A DNA stretch of 64,000 bases, taken from contig CAIIXF020000007.1 in NCBI GenBank assembly GCA_903813345.2, positions 24,975,564 to 25,039,563 of the forward strand. The letters are read 5' to 3'. Positions within the stretch are counted from its first letter, which is position 1; each line of letters starts with the position of its first letter. The stretch comes from Owenia fusiformis. Lineage: Eukaryota > Annelida > Polychaeta > Sabellida > Oweniidae. Position numbers and translations under genes: made by a program. Positions 11,901-22,900 of the stretch are shown one piece after another. The notes under the pieces were generated by a model. It worked only from the letters and a program-made list of their open reading frames with translations, was not told the origin of the DNA and did no database searches.

Positions 11901-13039
11901 ATTCCAAACAGGTACCTTGTGTTAATGATTACTTGAAGTCTGGTCAACAGAAAATAACACATTGCATGTCCATGAAATCAACATATACAGTATGTCGCAG
12001 TCTCTAGTACAACAGATTTTTAAAATATCAATTATCGTAAATTGTCCCATAAACTATTAAAGTTTTAAATCCTTACCATAAGTAGTTGAGGCAATTGTTG
12101 TTTCTGGTTCTTTAGGTGTTTCCCCTGAAAAAACACCTCACCTTTTTATAGGACATTTTGGAAGTGCTGCAATATTCTGATTTATTAGAGCCACGATTTA
12201 GTAATATCTAATATACCAAAGGATTGTAAAAGCTGTGGATCCCACAATGGAAGTGCTAAATTGTTATAGTTTTGCGAATGATATATTGATCGAGAAGAAA
12301 TGACAACATATTTCATTCCGCGACACCCTAAAGCATCGGGATAGGAATTTTATCTGGGTGAAAGTTCTGGGCTGGGATGATTAATCAGATCTAGCTGGAA
12401 CAGGAAAAGTTATGAACTTATGAGTTTATCAATGAACCGGATGTACAAGTATACTGTCAACGGGCCCAACAAACCCTTCTTTAATACAAAACAATAATTA
12501 CGAAAAAATATTCCGAAAACTTATCCCTAGACTATGCTGATCCTCTTTACATAATGTCATTACTTCTAGCTGCCTTCTCACCTAGTATGCTCAATATTTG
12601 AGACAACCCTGCATTTAATGCAGCGATATCGTTTTTGATGCCAGCAACCTCGGCTTTTATAATTGCTATCTCGCTCTTCTGTTCATCATCTGCGTTAGTA
12701 ATTACATCTTTGAGCTCTTGTACGTCCTCCCTACGACAAGACTTCTGGCCGCAGCTACCAAGTCCTGAAAGATGAATTATATATAAAGTTCTGTAAAATC
12801 TCTCGAAAATCGTGATAGACTTATCATTTACATCACCAAGAAGTGGCGAAGTACCGCGTTTGCGACCGACGTTCGGCGTGCGTTGTCTATGAATTGTACC
12901 GATTGTTTCGTGGTCTCGAATCTGTGTGTTTTATGAACTATAACATCGTTCGTGCAATTGCATGTCAACCCTTGATAGGGAACATTTTCTACTTACTTAT
13001 TAGTACTGCCAACAGTATCGCCAAACTTTCGGGAGCCAT
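5209..13039 (-). CDS. Secreted fibrinogen-like protein with duplicated linker exon (gene 2)
   Basis: Six exons, minus strand: 12997-13039 (signal peptide MAPESLAILLAVLI), 12582-12764 (GSCG leader and coiled coil), 12077-12124 and 11149-11196 (near-identical 16-codon Thr/Ser linkers starting GETPKEP), 6704-6769 (related GETPNVPDNQSTTH linker), and 5209-5918 (atypical fibrinogen-like domain). All junctions are GT-AG and every internal exon is phase 1-1, so each can be skipped or duplicated without frameshift. The coding total is 1098 bases, about 365 aa. The 4.4 kb fourth intron contains a LINE on the opposite strand. Likely a secreted, possibly O-glycosylated, oligomeric recognition protein; ligand unknown. 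Confidence 0.82.
6704..6769 (-). CDS. Exon 5 of gene 2: Thr-rich linker
   Basis: 22 codons starting GETPNVPDNQSTTHATVTP, flanked by TTGCAG and GTAACG. A diverged member of the same linker exon series. Confidence 0.75.
7401..8000 (+). pseudogene. LINE endonuclease C-terminus and start of RT domain, broken
   Basis: The frame runs from at least 7250 and stops at 7998-8000 because of the inserted element. It carries the late endonuclease SDH motif (GNSDHCC) and the linker before the reverse transcriptase (RPWFDDTIKHEINVRKRLY). Confidence 0.75.
7989..8474. mobile_element. Small inverted-repeat element inserted in the LINE
   Basis: Starts gtttctaaat and ends atttagaaac, a perfect 10-base inverted terminus. 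It splits the LINE frame between residues that read CNS and SIP. No coding potential. No clear target duplication. Confidence 0.5.
8495..10414 (+). pseudogene. LINE reverse transcriptase with internal stop codon
   Basis: One frame with a single TAA at 8954-8956, between THLT and NNLIYEMQSGFL. The two halves are otherwise continuous. Active-site YADD is present, and the C-terminal part runs through a putative Cys/His motif before the stop at 10412-10414. Confidence 0.85.
10817..10852. repeat. Perfect 17-bp palindrome with 2-bp loop
   Basis: tacaccttctggcataa and its exact reverse complement are separated by ca. A half copy occurs at 11585-11600. It sits at the edge of the duplicated exon block. 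Confidence 0.85.
11149..11196 (-). CDS. Exon 4 of gene 2: Thr-rich linker, copy
   Basis: 16 codons, GETPKEPDTTIASTTY, with its own AG acceptor and GTAAGG donor. It differs from 12077-12124 by one Asp/Glu change. Rich in Thr/Ser/Pro, like a mucin-type stalk. Confidence 0.75.
12077..12124 (-). CDS. Exon 3 of gene 2: Thr-rich linker, copy
   Basis: 16 codons, GETPKEPETTIASTTY, with intact splice sites and phase 1-1. It lies inside the second unit of a roughly 0.72 kb tandem duplication. Confidence 0.75.
12582..12764 (-). CDS. Exon 2 of gene 2: cysteine leader and coiled coil
   Basis: 61 codons between a TTTCAG acceptor and a GTGAG donor, phase 1-1. It encodes RLGSCGQKSCRREDVQELKD, then a coiled coil with DDEQKSEI and hydrophobic spacing through IKNDIAALNAGLSQILSILG. 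Homologous to 1784-2017. Confidence 0.8.
12997..13039 (-). CDS. Exon 1 of gene 2: signal peptide
   Basis: Start ATG and 14 codons (MAPESLAILLAVLI) ending at a strong GTAAGT donor in phase 1, which fits the next acceptor at 12764. Short hydrophobic signal sequence. Confidence 0.7.
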
Positions 13040-13123
13040 ATCTGCTTCAACTATATTACCATAAACTTTAGCTTGTACCACTGGCTGGTTTTGATGGAAC
13101 AGAATATATATCTTGTAAATGTG

Positions 13124-13131
13124 TATATAAA
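13124..13131 (-). promoter_or_regulatory. Candidate TATA box of gene 2
   Basis: TTTATATA on the minus strand, 85 bases upstream of the start codon. A start site about 30 bases downstream would leave a short 5' leader. Inference from position only. Confidence 0.35.
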
Positions 13132-13689
13132 CAATAAATGCTGAAATGATCAATTCACAAAAGTATGTTAATGCATTGATATATCATCAATAACATTTGT
13201 TTTTAATTGATTAACCACAATATTTCGTGTTCGCAATATATGGCAGATCTTTTCAACCATATTCCAAAATGAATATACTGTTTGATCAGGTATCTAGTAT
13301 TTGAATATGTAAACATGTACTTAACCCCATGGCCATCATTCATTGTGTTATAACAATTGTTTAGCACAGTTTGTGGTTTTCGTATATTCTTTTATTGTTA
13401 TATTGTATATTTATGACTGACCTGAATCAACAACGTGCCACTGACTTCAGGATCTAGGCTAATGTCATTAACTTCAGAAACTTTTTCATTCACTTTCACT
13501 TCAGAAACATTAACATTGAAATGATCATTCAGAGTATCATTTATGATATCGATATTTGAATAATTATTTCATGAGTTTTAAGGCTATTCACAAGGATAGT
13601 TATTATTAAAACTATTAAATGTATATGCCTGCAGGGGCTAAAGGACGTGGGGTGGGGGACAGAGTGGTAACACAAATATAGATATTTTA

Positions 13690-14050
13690 TATTATCGTAT
13701 GATCTGTAAAATGAAGCTCTCTGATTGGTCAGTTTCTGTGCTGTACCAATCTGTATTGCTCCTGAGATTGTCCCCATTGATCATCTTCGTGGCAAAACAG
13801 GAAATACTGGTACGGAGGGGGCAATCTCAGTAGCAATACAGAGAATGCAGAATATGTCCTAGAGATTATCTCCTAAGTAACATATAAAGGCCTAAGATCA
13901 CACGATAAAAACTTTGTAGAATAATTTGAAGTGCAATACAGGATATATTGTACCCTCGATATTCTGTATTGGCACGAGGCTTTGTCTCGAGCAGAATTTA
14001 TCCTGTGTTGCACTTCATATCATTCAATAACTTATATGATCATGTACTGG
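13690..14050. mobile_element. Dispersed foldback element, copy A
   Basis: Two inverted-repeat blocks: one around caatctgtattgctcctgag and its inverse ctcagtagcaatacag, and a second around tttgaagtgcaatacagga and its inverse tcctgtgttgcacttca. The same arrangement recurs in the opposite orientation at 54838-55165, supporting a mobile MITE family. Confidence 0.75.
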
Positions 14051-14812
14051 AACAGAACCACTCTGTCTCTACCCTCATTACGATATCACACTGTTTAGAT
14101 TGGAACTTAGTTGGCTCACAATTTGTATCTTGTATCTTCACAATATGCGACGTCAGCGACGAGATCCATGTCCCTATCTTGTGACACTACAAAACGTTAT
14201 ATTCATAAAGTGTAGGTTTTACAAGGTTGACCCAACAATAACCAACAAGGCATTAACTTTTTATTTTATTTTATTAAATCAAACATGAAATAATACATTT
14301 AACAAGGCAAAGATGAAATATCAAAACCACTTTCACACCACCTCCATTCATTCAGACATTCGCAACAGTCATACCCAGAGCTCTGGCAAAATAAGCAAGG
14401 CATTAACTTGAAAAATGTCACACCTACCATTTGTCACAGACGTCGAACGCCGTCACAAAATAGTTTGAAACAATAACAATATATCATCACTTATGGTGGT
14501 GACATAATACCAGTAACCGACAATTTTTAAAGTATAGGCTATGAGTGGACTATTTTGATAACAGCTGATGTAAAATTAACGTAATTCTTAGCTCACAAAG
14601 TGTGGTTTCTTGTATTCTATTATTCTATCATCATATTTAAAAGACTTCAATTTGATTAACATAGCTTTATTACAATACACATGTTATTGCTTAATTAAGT
14701 GAAATGAAAGTTTCCCTAAAATATGTGAATTCATAAAATATTAACAGTTGTACAATCGTTATTTTAGCAAGCACAAGTTCTATTTACATATTTTATACAT
14801 TTTCTCAGGAAT

Positions 14813-15680
14813 ACACTCCCCTCCATAAGTTTGGCAACCTTAGCTCCCCAATTGAACTATCTACGTGTCAAAGCGTCTTTACGTTTGAATTTTTATTTAC
14901 TTACCCTACAATGAAATTACTTATAATATTGGTGGAAACGCAAATTGACTTTATTTCCAATACCTCGAAATTTTCTCAATTTTTTTCCTCAATTACAATA
15001 GGTCGAAAATTGATGATAGAGATGAATATTTGAAAATCGTCATTCCCATATAGACCAATGGAAAATTGTGTGTTCGGGGCAAATCAGAAATCAGGATATC
15101 TATTCAGTAAAAGATTCAGCAAAAATATTTTTGATTATAGAAATTTGAATTGTCCAACTTTTTTGCATGATAACTGTTAAGTTTATTTGATAAATACTAA
15201 AGTTACAGAGCTTCAAAGTCATTTTTGAAAATCATTTTTCGCCTCCTGTGTTATTTCAATGGGAGAGGTTTTTTGAAAAACAATTTTGACTTTAAAGACC
15301 TATAACTTTGTTGAACCTGAAGAAACGTATCAATTTAAATAAAGTTGGCAAATTCAATTGCCTACCTAACTTGTATATTTGATGACTCGGATGGATGGAT
15401 ATTCTGTCAAATGACTTGCGGCAAACCTACCATTTTCCATTGGTTAACGTGGGAATGTCGATTTTAAAAAATTCGTTTATCACCAATTTCCGAACTTTTT
15501 TTGTAATAGAGGAAAAAATAAAAAAATTTGGAGGTATTGGAAATAAAGTCAAGTTACGTTTCCATCAATATTATACGTATTTTCATTGCAGGTTAAGTGA
15601 ATAAATATTCAAACGTAAAGGGGCTTTAACACGTAGTTCAATGGGGGAGCTTAGGTTGCCAAACTTATGGAGGGGAGTGT
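14813..15680. mobile_element. Foldback element with about 260-bp inverted arms
   Basis: The left end acactcccctccataagttt is matched inverted by aaacttatggaggggagtgt at the right. Inverted similarity extends inward through the gacgtttgaat, tgactttatttccaatacctc and gaccaatggaaaat regions. The centre (15080-15410) is unpaired and non-coding. Confidence 0.8.
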
Positions 15681-16711
15681 GTCGCACACAATATTATACT
15701 AATTTACAAGTTACACTCAGGGTAGTAAAGACTGTAGTTAGCAAAATCCAATTCCTTACAAACAGGCTCTCGCAATATATCATTCAAAAATGATCAATGA
15801 TCACTTGGTGATCATCCACTCCTGCCCGTGTACCTCCTTGTAGTATTGCTATGTATATAAGGTATTAGTGATCTCCCCAGCATTAAAGCAAGGAGGCGCA
15901 TCACTCACCTGAGATTTTGAAAATACAATGTAGGCTTGCACCACCTGAAAATCCATTTGCACCCACTTGAAAATGAGAAAAATCATTACAAGGCATATTT
16001 TGACCATTTTTGGTCTGCATTTTGAGAATTAGAATTTAGCACCCACCTGAGAAAAATCCTGGGGAGATCACTGAGTATGTATATTTGATGAACAAAGCGG
16101 AAACGTTACAGTTTTGTTTTAAAGCGAAAAGCAAATTTACTTTTTTGCCGTTATCTTTTGTTTCCATTTCTCATCATCGTCCAACTGTTCTAATGCCCAA
16201 TTTAATGGAAGGTCAAGCGATTTCGAAGACCTCAATTATTCTTTTTTCCCGAAAGGTATTCATACATTTCATATATCATTATGTTATTTTCAGCAGGCTA
16301 GTATTTAAATCATAAAATGCAGGCTAATGCCACATTTTAAAGGCATACTAAGTCAATGAACATTTGTTCTCATTTCTCATCATCGTTCAACTGTTGTTAT
16401 TCCCATTTTATAAAAGTCCATGATGCGATTTTAAAGTCTTGACATCAATTATTTCTTCTTTCCTGAAACATATTCATACATTTCATACATCATTATGTAA
16501 TTTTCAGGTTAGCATTCAAATTAAAATGCTGGCAAATGCAAATTCAGTTCTTGATACATTTCCATGACAACTCAGTATCAGTATCAACTGAGAGCAGAAC
16601 TTACATTAAATATCCTCCTTTTAAGAGAAAGAGGGAGAAGTTATTCTGGGTGTTGAGAGTCCATATTTGCATATTTTCTCATTTTATGTATAACTGAGCA
16701 ATTATACTTAC

Positions 16712-16903
16712 TCTTTTGTCTCTTCTTTGAATTCCCAGTAGACGTTGCAGGGTTTCCACCTGCTTTGGGTTTCTGTTGTAGTTGTTTGTCCCCATCGACA
16801 GTTTTATCTTTGACATTCTCTGAGAGCTGCTTGTTATCTCCAACGGGTCTCTTGTCAGGATTTACCACTTGACATTTGTTATTATCTGGCCACGCTTCTT
16901 TTG
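16712..16903 (-). CDS. ZNFX1-like exon 5: Lys-rich tail
   Basis: 64 codons from a TATAG acceptor to AAAAGA/GTAAGTAT, phase 1. Reads AKEAWPDNNKCQVVNPDKRP then a Lys/Gln/Asp-rich segment ending SKKRQK. If the donor is not used, the frame continues 23 codons to a stop at 16641-16643. Confidence 0.6.
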
Positions 16904-19900
16904 CTATAGAAGGAAGAATAAAACATTTTTAGTTGATTTGGTATTGAACTGGGTTGTCACGCGGTACTAACTTCGACCGTTAATTTGAATTTTTGACAAA
17001 CCGGATGTTTGAAAAGCAATTTTGTTTTGCTTTGAATGGAACAAGTTTAAAGAAAAACGATGCACTCAGAGACTCGCAATCTTTATTTTCAAACATCTGC
17101 ATAGGTCTGATAGGTCAAAAATTCAAATTAACGGTCGAAGTTAATTCCGCGTCCTTGTGTGATATAGTTGAATGAATCGTTTGAATCACAAAAATGTTTT
17201 TCGCTTTTGGCAATAGTTCTATGAACTAAAACTCATATTGATTTGGTCTATACACGCGTGCTATAACTAGGTTACCTCTTGATTTGGATTGCTGAGGATG
17301 ACCTTGACCCTGGAACCCTTGTTGCCGAGGATGTTTTCCAGGTTGGTACCCATGATGCTGAGAGTGAGTGTCTTTATGACCGTGGTGTCCCTGATGTGGT
17401 GCAGAATGGGTTTTAGCCCTGGCGCCTATACCAACCACCTCTCCTGGGCCTAGCGATTGAAATTAAAGATCATTAAACTACATCATGGAACTACACAAAT
17501 ATTCTGAACAAGTACTTGGTAAATTAGTGTTATCCCATCGTCAATTCAAGCTGTACAGCTGTACAGCACAATCGGTTATGAATATTTTAACGATATTTAT
17601 TCAACAACGCCAAATATTCCATAATGTGTAATGTTGAACTACTTCATATTTGTAAATAAGATATAGGTTCTTAATCTATCAGATGGCTTGAAGTATTCGA
17701 CTCGTAACCATACCTGGAACACCCAGTGGAGGAGTTTTTTCTTTATTTCTAACGTTAGTTTGTTTATTGTGTTTATCGACGTCGTTCATCTTGACACGAG
17801 CAGATGCTTTATCCACATTCGTTCTTGGCGCTTTCTTCACAAACGTAGTCCCATCAGCTTTACACGTTGGGCAATCGGTTACGTCATTTGATGTTTTCCA
17901 CACGTGACCTAAGAGACAAACTTCCATATTAAGAGGGTAAATCTTTTTATAAATAAATCGTTTTAACACGGTGTGAATACAAGAAAATTTGTTGCAGATC
18001 TAGAATTGTTCTTTAAAATATCGTTTGAGATTGTAAAATCACAAAACCTGGCAAAAAATGGTAATATGCGCTCCCGTGTTTAACTCTTAAACTGTTTTTA
18101 TGTGATATATATGCTTTATAAACTAATACTATTCATTTTGCAGAGAATAATGTGATTAAATCAAAAATAAACTAAATACAATTTATCAATAAAAATACTG
18201 CTTCATACATGTCATAGTTCTTTAACTATAGCAAGAGGCTCTCGAGATAGCTAACAGAACAAGACAAGATTGAACAAGATCGTCCCCTTGAATAGAAGTC
18301 TTCGGGACGGAAAATTCAAAATGGCCAGCCTAACATTTACCAAGAATGCCCAAAAACTATTCTGTTTTAAGTTTTCATACGTAAAAAACATAACTGAAAA
18401 TTTCAGATGGATCCATAAAACGACTTGGCTTGAAACCTGTAGACAAGCATCGACAAACAAGATTAAGGACGGAAATCCAAAATGACTGCCTTAACATTTA
18501 CCCAGAATGCTCCAAAACTAATCAGTTCTAAACTTTTATAGGTAGAAACATCCCTGAAATTTTCAGATGAATCCCCGGAACAGTTTGGCTGGAAACCCGT
18601 AGAAAAGATTAATCCGGACGCCCGCCCGCATGTCTGTCAAACTAATCACAATATAAGGGTGCGATTAAAAAACTGATGAGAATAACATATCTGCAAGAAC
18701 GGTAAAACCTGACTGGTAAAAAGGTCTGACAAGCTGTAATTTGGAAATATATTCGGATCGAGACTAAAAAAGATAATTGTTTGTCACACCTAGACTCACC
18801 TTTAAAGCACAACATCCAGACGTCTTCTGATTGTCTATCATGGTTAGGTATGATCAACTCTTCCAGAACTCCACAGTGGTATCCTTCAGGACAGGTCTTT
18901 AGGGACTTCTCAGCCAATGCCATCATCTTGGAGACTGTGCTGGGTGATGGGGAGTTCAGGATATCTTCGGGATTGTCTTTTATCAATAAGGCCAGTCGTC
19001 TGTGTTCCTCTTTGTATTGCTTGAGCTCATAACTGGACACAAGTCTCCTTACTGAAAGTATTTCATTTGTGTATGCTTCTATACACTCTCTCAGTAATTT
19101 CTTATTCGGATTATCGGTCTTCTCATCGTTGACATTCACATGTCCTTTGAGGGCTGCTAATGAAATGGTTACAGTTGCCTGTATCATTATCGCTCTCAGT
19201 TGATCAGCATCAACTTCGTTCCTGTTTCTTGATGTTTTCAATCTAAATTCTAAGCTAGAATGCTTTTGTTTGTCTACAATAGCTAATTTTTTCATTGTTT
19301 TAGCCATGTCGTCTCTGAGCTTTATAAATTCTTCATTTCCCAGTAGTACCTTCTTTTCTTGTTCTATGTTTGCGGCATGTAAGAGATCTATAATGGCACT
19401 TCTATAACGCCTACTTCGAACGATAGGTTTGTCACATTTTGGACATGTTCTAGCTTTGATGACAGTGTTACCCTTATCATCAGCAGCCATATGGTTGTCC
19501 ATGTAACTCACTTCTATGAGATGGTTACAGTCCTCCAGCAGGATAAACCGAGTCCCATCAGTGAGCTTTTTGCCAATCCAAGCAGAGTTAATCTCGTCAC
19601 GATCACAGATTTTACATTTCTTTGGACATCTCTCTCCACACACACCAAGACACGGCCTCTTCTTTCTGCATTTTCCACATGTGAATTTTATTGGACAATG
19701 CAGCTTACAGGGTGGGTCACCACATTTGCTGCTGCAAATATTTTTGCATGAGCGATGCTGACATGATTTACCACACCGAGCATTGCAGGGTACACAGGGA
19801 TCACTGCAACTTCGATTGCATATCCTGTGTTCACATCTTTGTCTGCATTTTTCCCTACATGGTCGGCAGTCAGTACATCCACATGGCTTAGTACATTTAT

Positions 19901-22900
19901 GGCCACATGGTAATAAACGGTCACATGTAGCCTTACATGGAGTATGGACATGTCCTTGATGACAGCTTGCACATGTTCCTCCGCACGTATGCCCGCAAGG
20001 TAACTTAATGGAACATGGTTTGGAGCACGTAATACCTGTGGTGTCAGACAGTTGGTGGCATTGCACTGTGATTTCATGAGTGCATTGGAGTCGGATCTTA
20101 CATTGTGTTTTACAGGAAATTTCAGAGGGATCAATTCTGCATTCCATTTTCTGTTTATGGCCACATTTCGGAATTTCTTTGACTATATATACAGTGCAAG
20201 GTTTACATTCTTCACAACATTTTCCCTTACACGTATGTCCTTTTTCACATTTTCTTTCACATCGTTTCTGACATTTTATGAAATTCTTCACCGATTCCTT
20301 TTGTTCTGATGACGAGAATGCTGTTTTGACATGACACTGAACATCTTTCGTATGCCCACAATCCAGAGTAACCGTTGCTGTCTCGTTGCATTTACCACAC
20401 GGTTCATGGCACTTCTTCTTGCATCTATGATCATTGTCACATTTTTTCAAGCATCGTTCTTGACAGTCGCCAATGTTATTTCTATAAAGAAAAGGATTGT
20501 AAGGATTGTAGCTATAGCTCTCACACTTCTCATAGCAAAGCTTCTTACAGCTATGTCCACATTTGAGAATCTTTTCACATGGAGCATTACACTTAATCAG
20601 AGAACGATAACAATGTTCTTCCAACTTATAACACTCGACTCGTTGGGAGTGTCCACATATAGGCATGATGTGTTCAACCATTTCTTTGCATTTATGGGAA
20701 CTTTTCTTATAACACGGAACATCAGCTTCGTGTCCACAGTCTAATTCAACATGGCACATTTCAATACAGTCGTATCTAGATATGCACCTCTCGTGGCATA
20801 ATTTCGGGCAGATGTGTTCACAATCTAGCTCTTTTTCACACTTGGCCATGCATTTAAATAAAGCTGGATCTAAATGACAAGACACCAGTTGACTATGATT
20901 ACATTTGGGTATGGTCTTTTCTACTAGTTTAGTGCAATCTCCACAGTCTTCGTGACATACTTTTGGACAGGGGTGTTCCTTTGGGCAACTTTTTTCACAT
21001 GGCTCCATACATTCGTACTGATGCTTTTCGTGGCACAAAATAACCTTGTCTGGAGTGTGACTGCATTTCAGAAATGAGTCACATCGAATGGAAGCTTTAC
21101 ACTTGAATGTTGTGCATTCTACAATGTGACAATACTCTCTACACGCATGGCCACATTCTAGACGACTTTCACATACTTTCATGCAACCTCCATTAGGGGC
21201 TCCACTAAAATCAGCTCCATTTTTGGCACAAATGTGTTCGTCTTTCGGGTGGTTCTGGCAAAAGAGTTCCAGACCTTGTCCAATGTTGCCACTCTCTGTC
21301 ATACGGGTTGTAAGTTTCTTCCACAAGGGGCTATTGTTTGCAAGAAGCTCCATATTCCCTATTGCATAGAACCCAACTTTTGCCCTTGACAATGCAACAC
21401 AGACACGGTTCTCAATTTTGAGAAATCCTATTTTGTTTTCATCGTTACTCCTCACCAGAGAGAGTATAATTATCTTGTTCTCCTCTCCTTGATAGTTGTC
21501 TACCGAGCAAACTTTAACACCTTGAAACGTGTCATTCGGCATCAGCTTCTTCAGAATAAGCACCTGGCCAGTGTACAATGTCAGAATCGTTATGTCTTCA
21601 CCCTCGAATCCTTGGTGCATCAGGTACCTACAGAGAGCCACAACAAACACAGCCTCGTGATCATTAGACTTACTCATTAGCTCTTCATCTGTCGATTCCA
21701 TCTCTTTGTGATCAACAAAGAACAGATTCTTTGTTATGCCACCGACTGTTTCATACTCTTCAACACATGGGTGATTTTGAAGCTCTGGATAGATGTCACT
21801 TATCAGTTCTGCAATTTCTGGCCTCATACGATGTTGAAGCTGAAGACACTGGTAGGGAATACCATTGTTGATCATCCTTTCGAAGAATGAGACTTCCAAG
21901 TTGTAACGAGTGGCCAGTTTGTATACTGTTGGGTTAGGTCTCAATTGCTTGTGATCCCCAATCAAAATAAGATGTTGGCATCCATTGCTAAGGTTTGCAA
22001 CAATATGAGCTTCGAGGACCTCTGCAGCTTCTTCTACAACTACTATTCTTGGTGAAATCCTCTGGAGGGCATTTTGATAACGAGCAGCTCCTGACGTTGT
22101 CATAGCAATAACAGTTGCATTGTTCATGACAGCAATATCTTCTTCCATTCGAATTTCCACCATTTGCTTTGTTAACCTCTCATACGCCTTCTCACTCTCT
22201 CTAATATTCTCTTTCTTTGCAATGCGGTATTTTCTTACCCAGTGTCTGTATAGTTTCCATCGATCCGTATAATTCATCCTCCAAAGGTCTCTGCGTTGTC
22301 TTGCTTCTATGTCTGTCATTACCTCTTCTGATTTCAACCCTGCATCGAGATATTGAGCTCTACTACATTTTTGGTCACCAAATTTCTGCCGATCATAATT
22401 CATCCAAAACTCCATGTGTTCATTTCTGAGAACCCGACTATGCAGACAGAGTTTGACGTTTTTCATTGCTTCTTTTTGATAATTACCAAGGGAATCAGTC
22501 TCTGAAAAGATACTCGATACTTTTCTTTCATCTTGAATTTCTCTGGCTTCCTCAGCAACCTTAATTGTGTTTTTTGTTTCTTTTTCCTCTCCTTCATTCC
22601 CTTGTGTATCATTTTGATATCCAGATGTCCCAACACGATAGCCCCGTTTAGGTTGTTTCGAAAGGCCCAGCCACTCCACAACATAGAACCCAAAATTTAT
22701 CTTTAAGTGAGGTGGTGTCCATTTGACAAGCGATTGCCAATTCTGGTTTTCCATATGAGGTTTTAGTAACTCCTCGTGCAATATGCCTTCATAAGAGACT
22801 TGAATTTCAGCAGCACTCTTATGGATGGTAATTTCCGTCTTGTTTATATCCTCTCGTAATTCACCCTTTCTGCGATACACTTCTCCTGGAATATTCCGTT

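Larger units (their letters stand above)
10864..12492. repeat. Tandem duplication of about 0.72 kb containing a linker exon of gene 2
   Basis: 10864-11575 and 11767-12490 align closely along their length: aatatcaacgcaatc starts, the exon with its splice sites, and ctgtcaacgggcccaac ends. They are separated by about 190 bases of unrelated sequence. Each copy carries one functional-looking 48-base exon. Small indels separate the copies, so the event is not very recent. Confidence 0.88.
13040..16711. other. Intergenic and possible 3' region of the ZNFX1-like gene
   Basis: No convincing exon was found. It contains a palindromic element at about 13690-14050, a large foldback at 14813-15680, and AT-rich unique sequence. 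The last exon of the ZNFX1-like gene, which must accept phase 1, may lie here but I could not identify it. Confidence 0.4.

Noticed and set aside
17226-17438. Separate small His-rich protein gene
   Set aside because: Flanking splice sites and phases place it as exon 4 of the ZNFX1-like gene.
19688-20164. 158-codon minus-strand frame overlapping the zinc-finger exon
   Set aside because: It is a shadow of the ZNFX1-like frame; the regular Cys codons of the true frame keep the alternative frame open.
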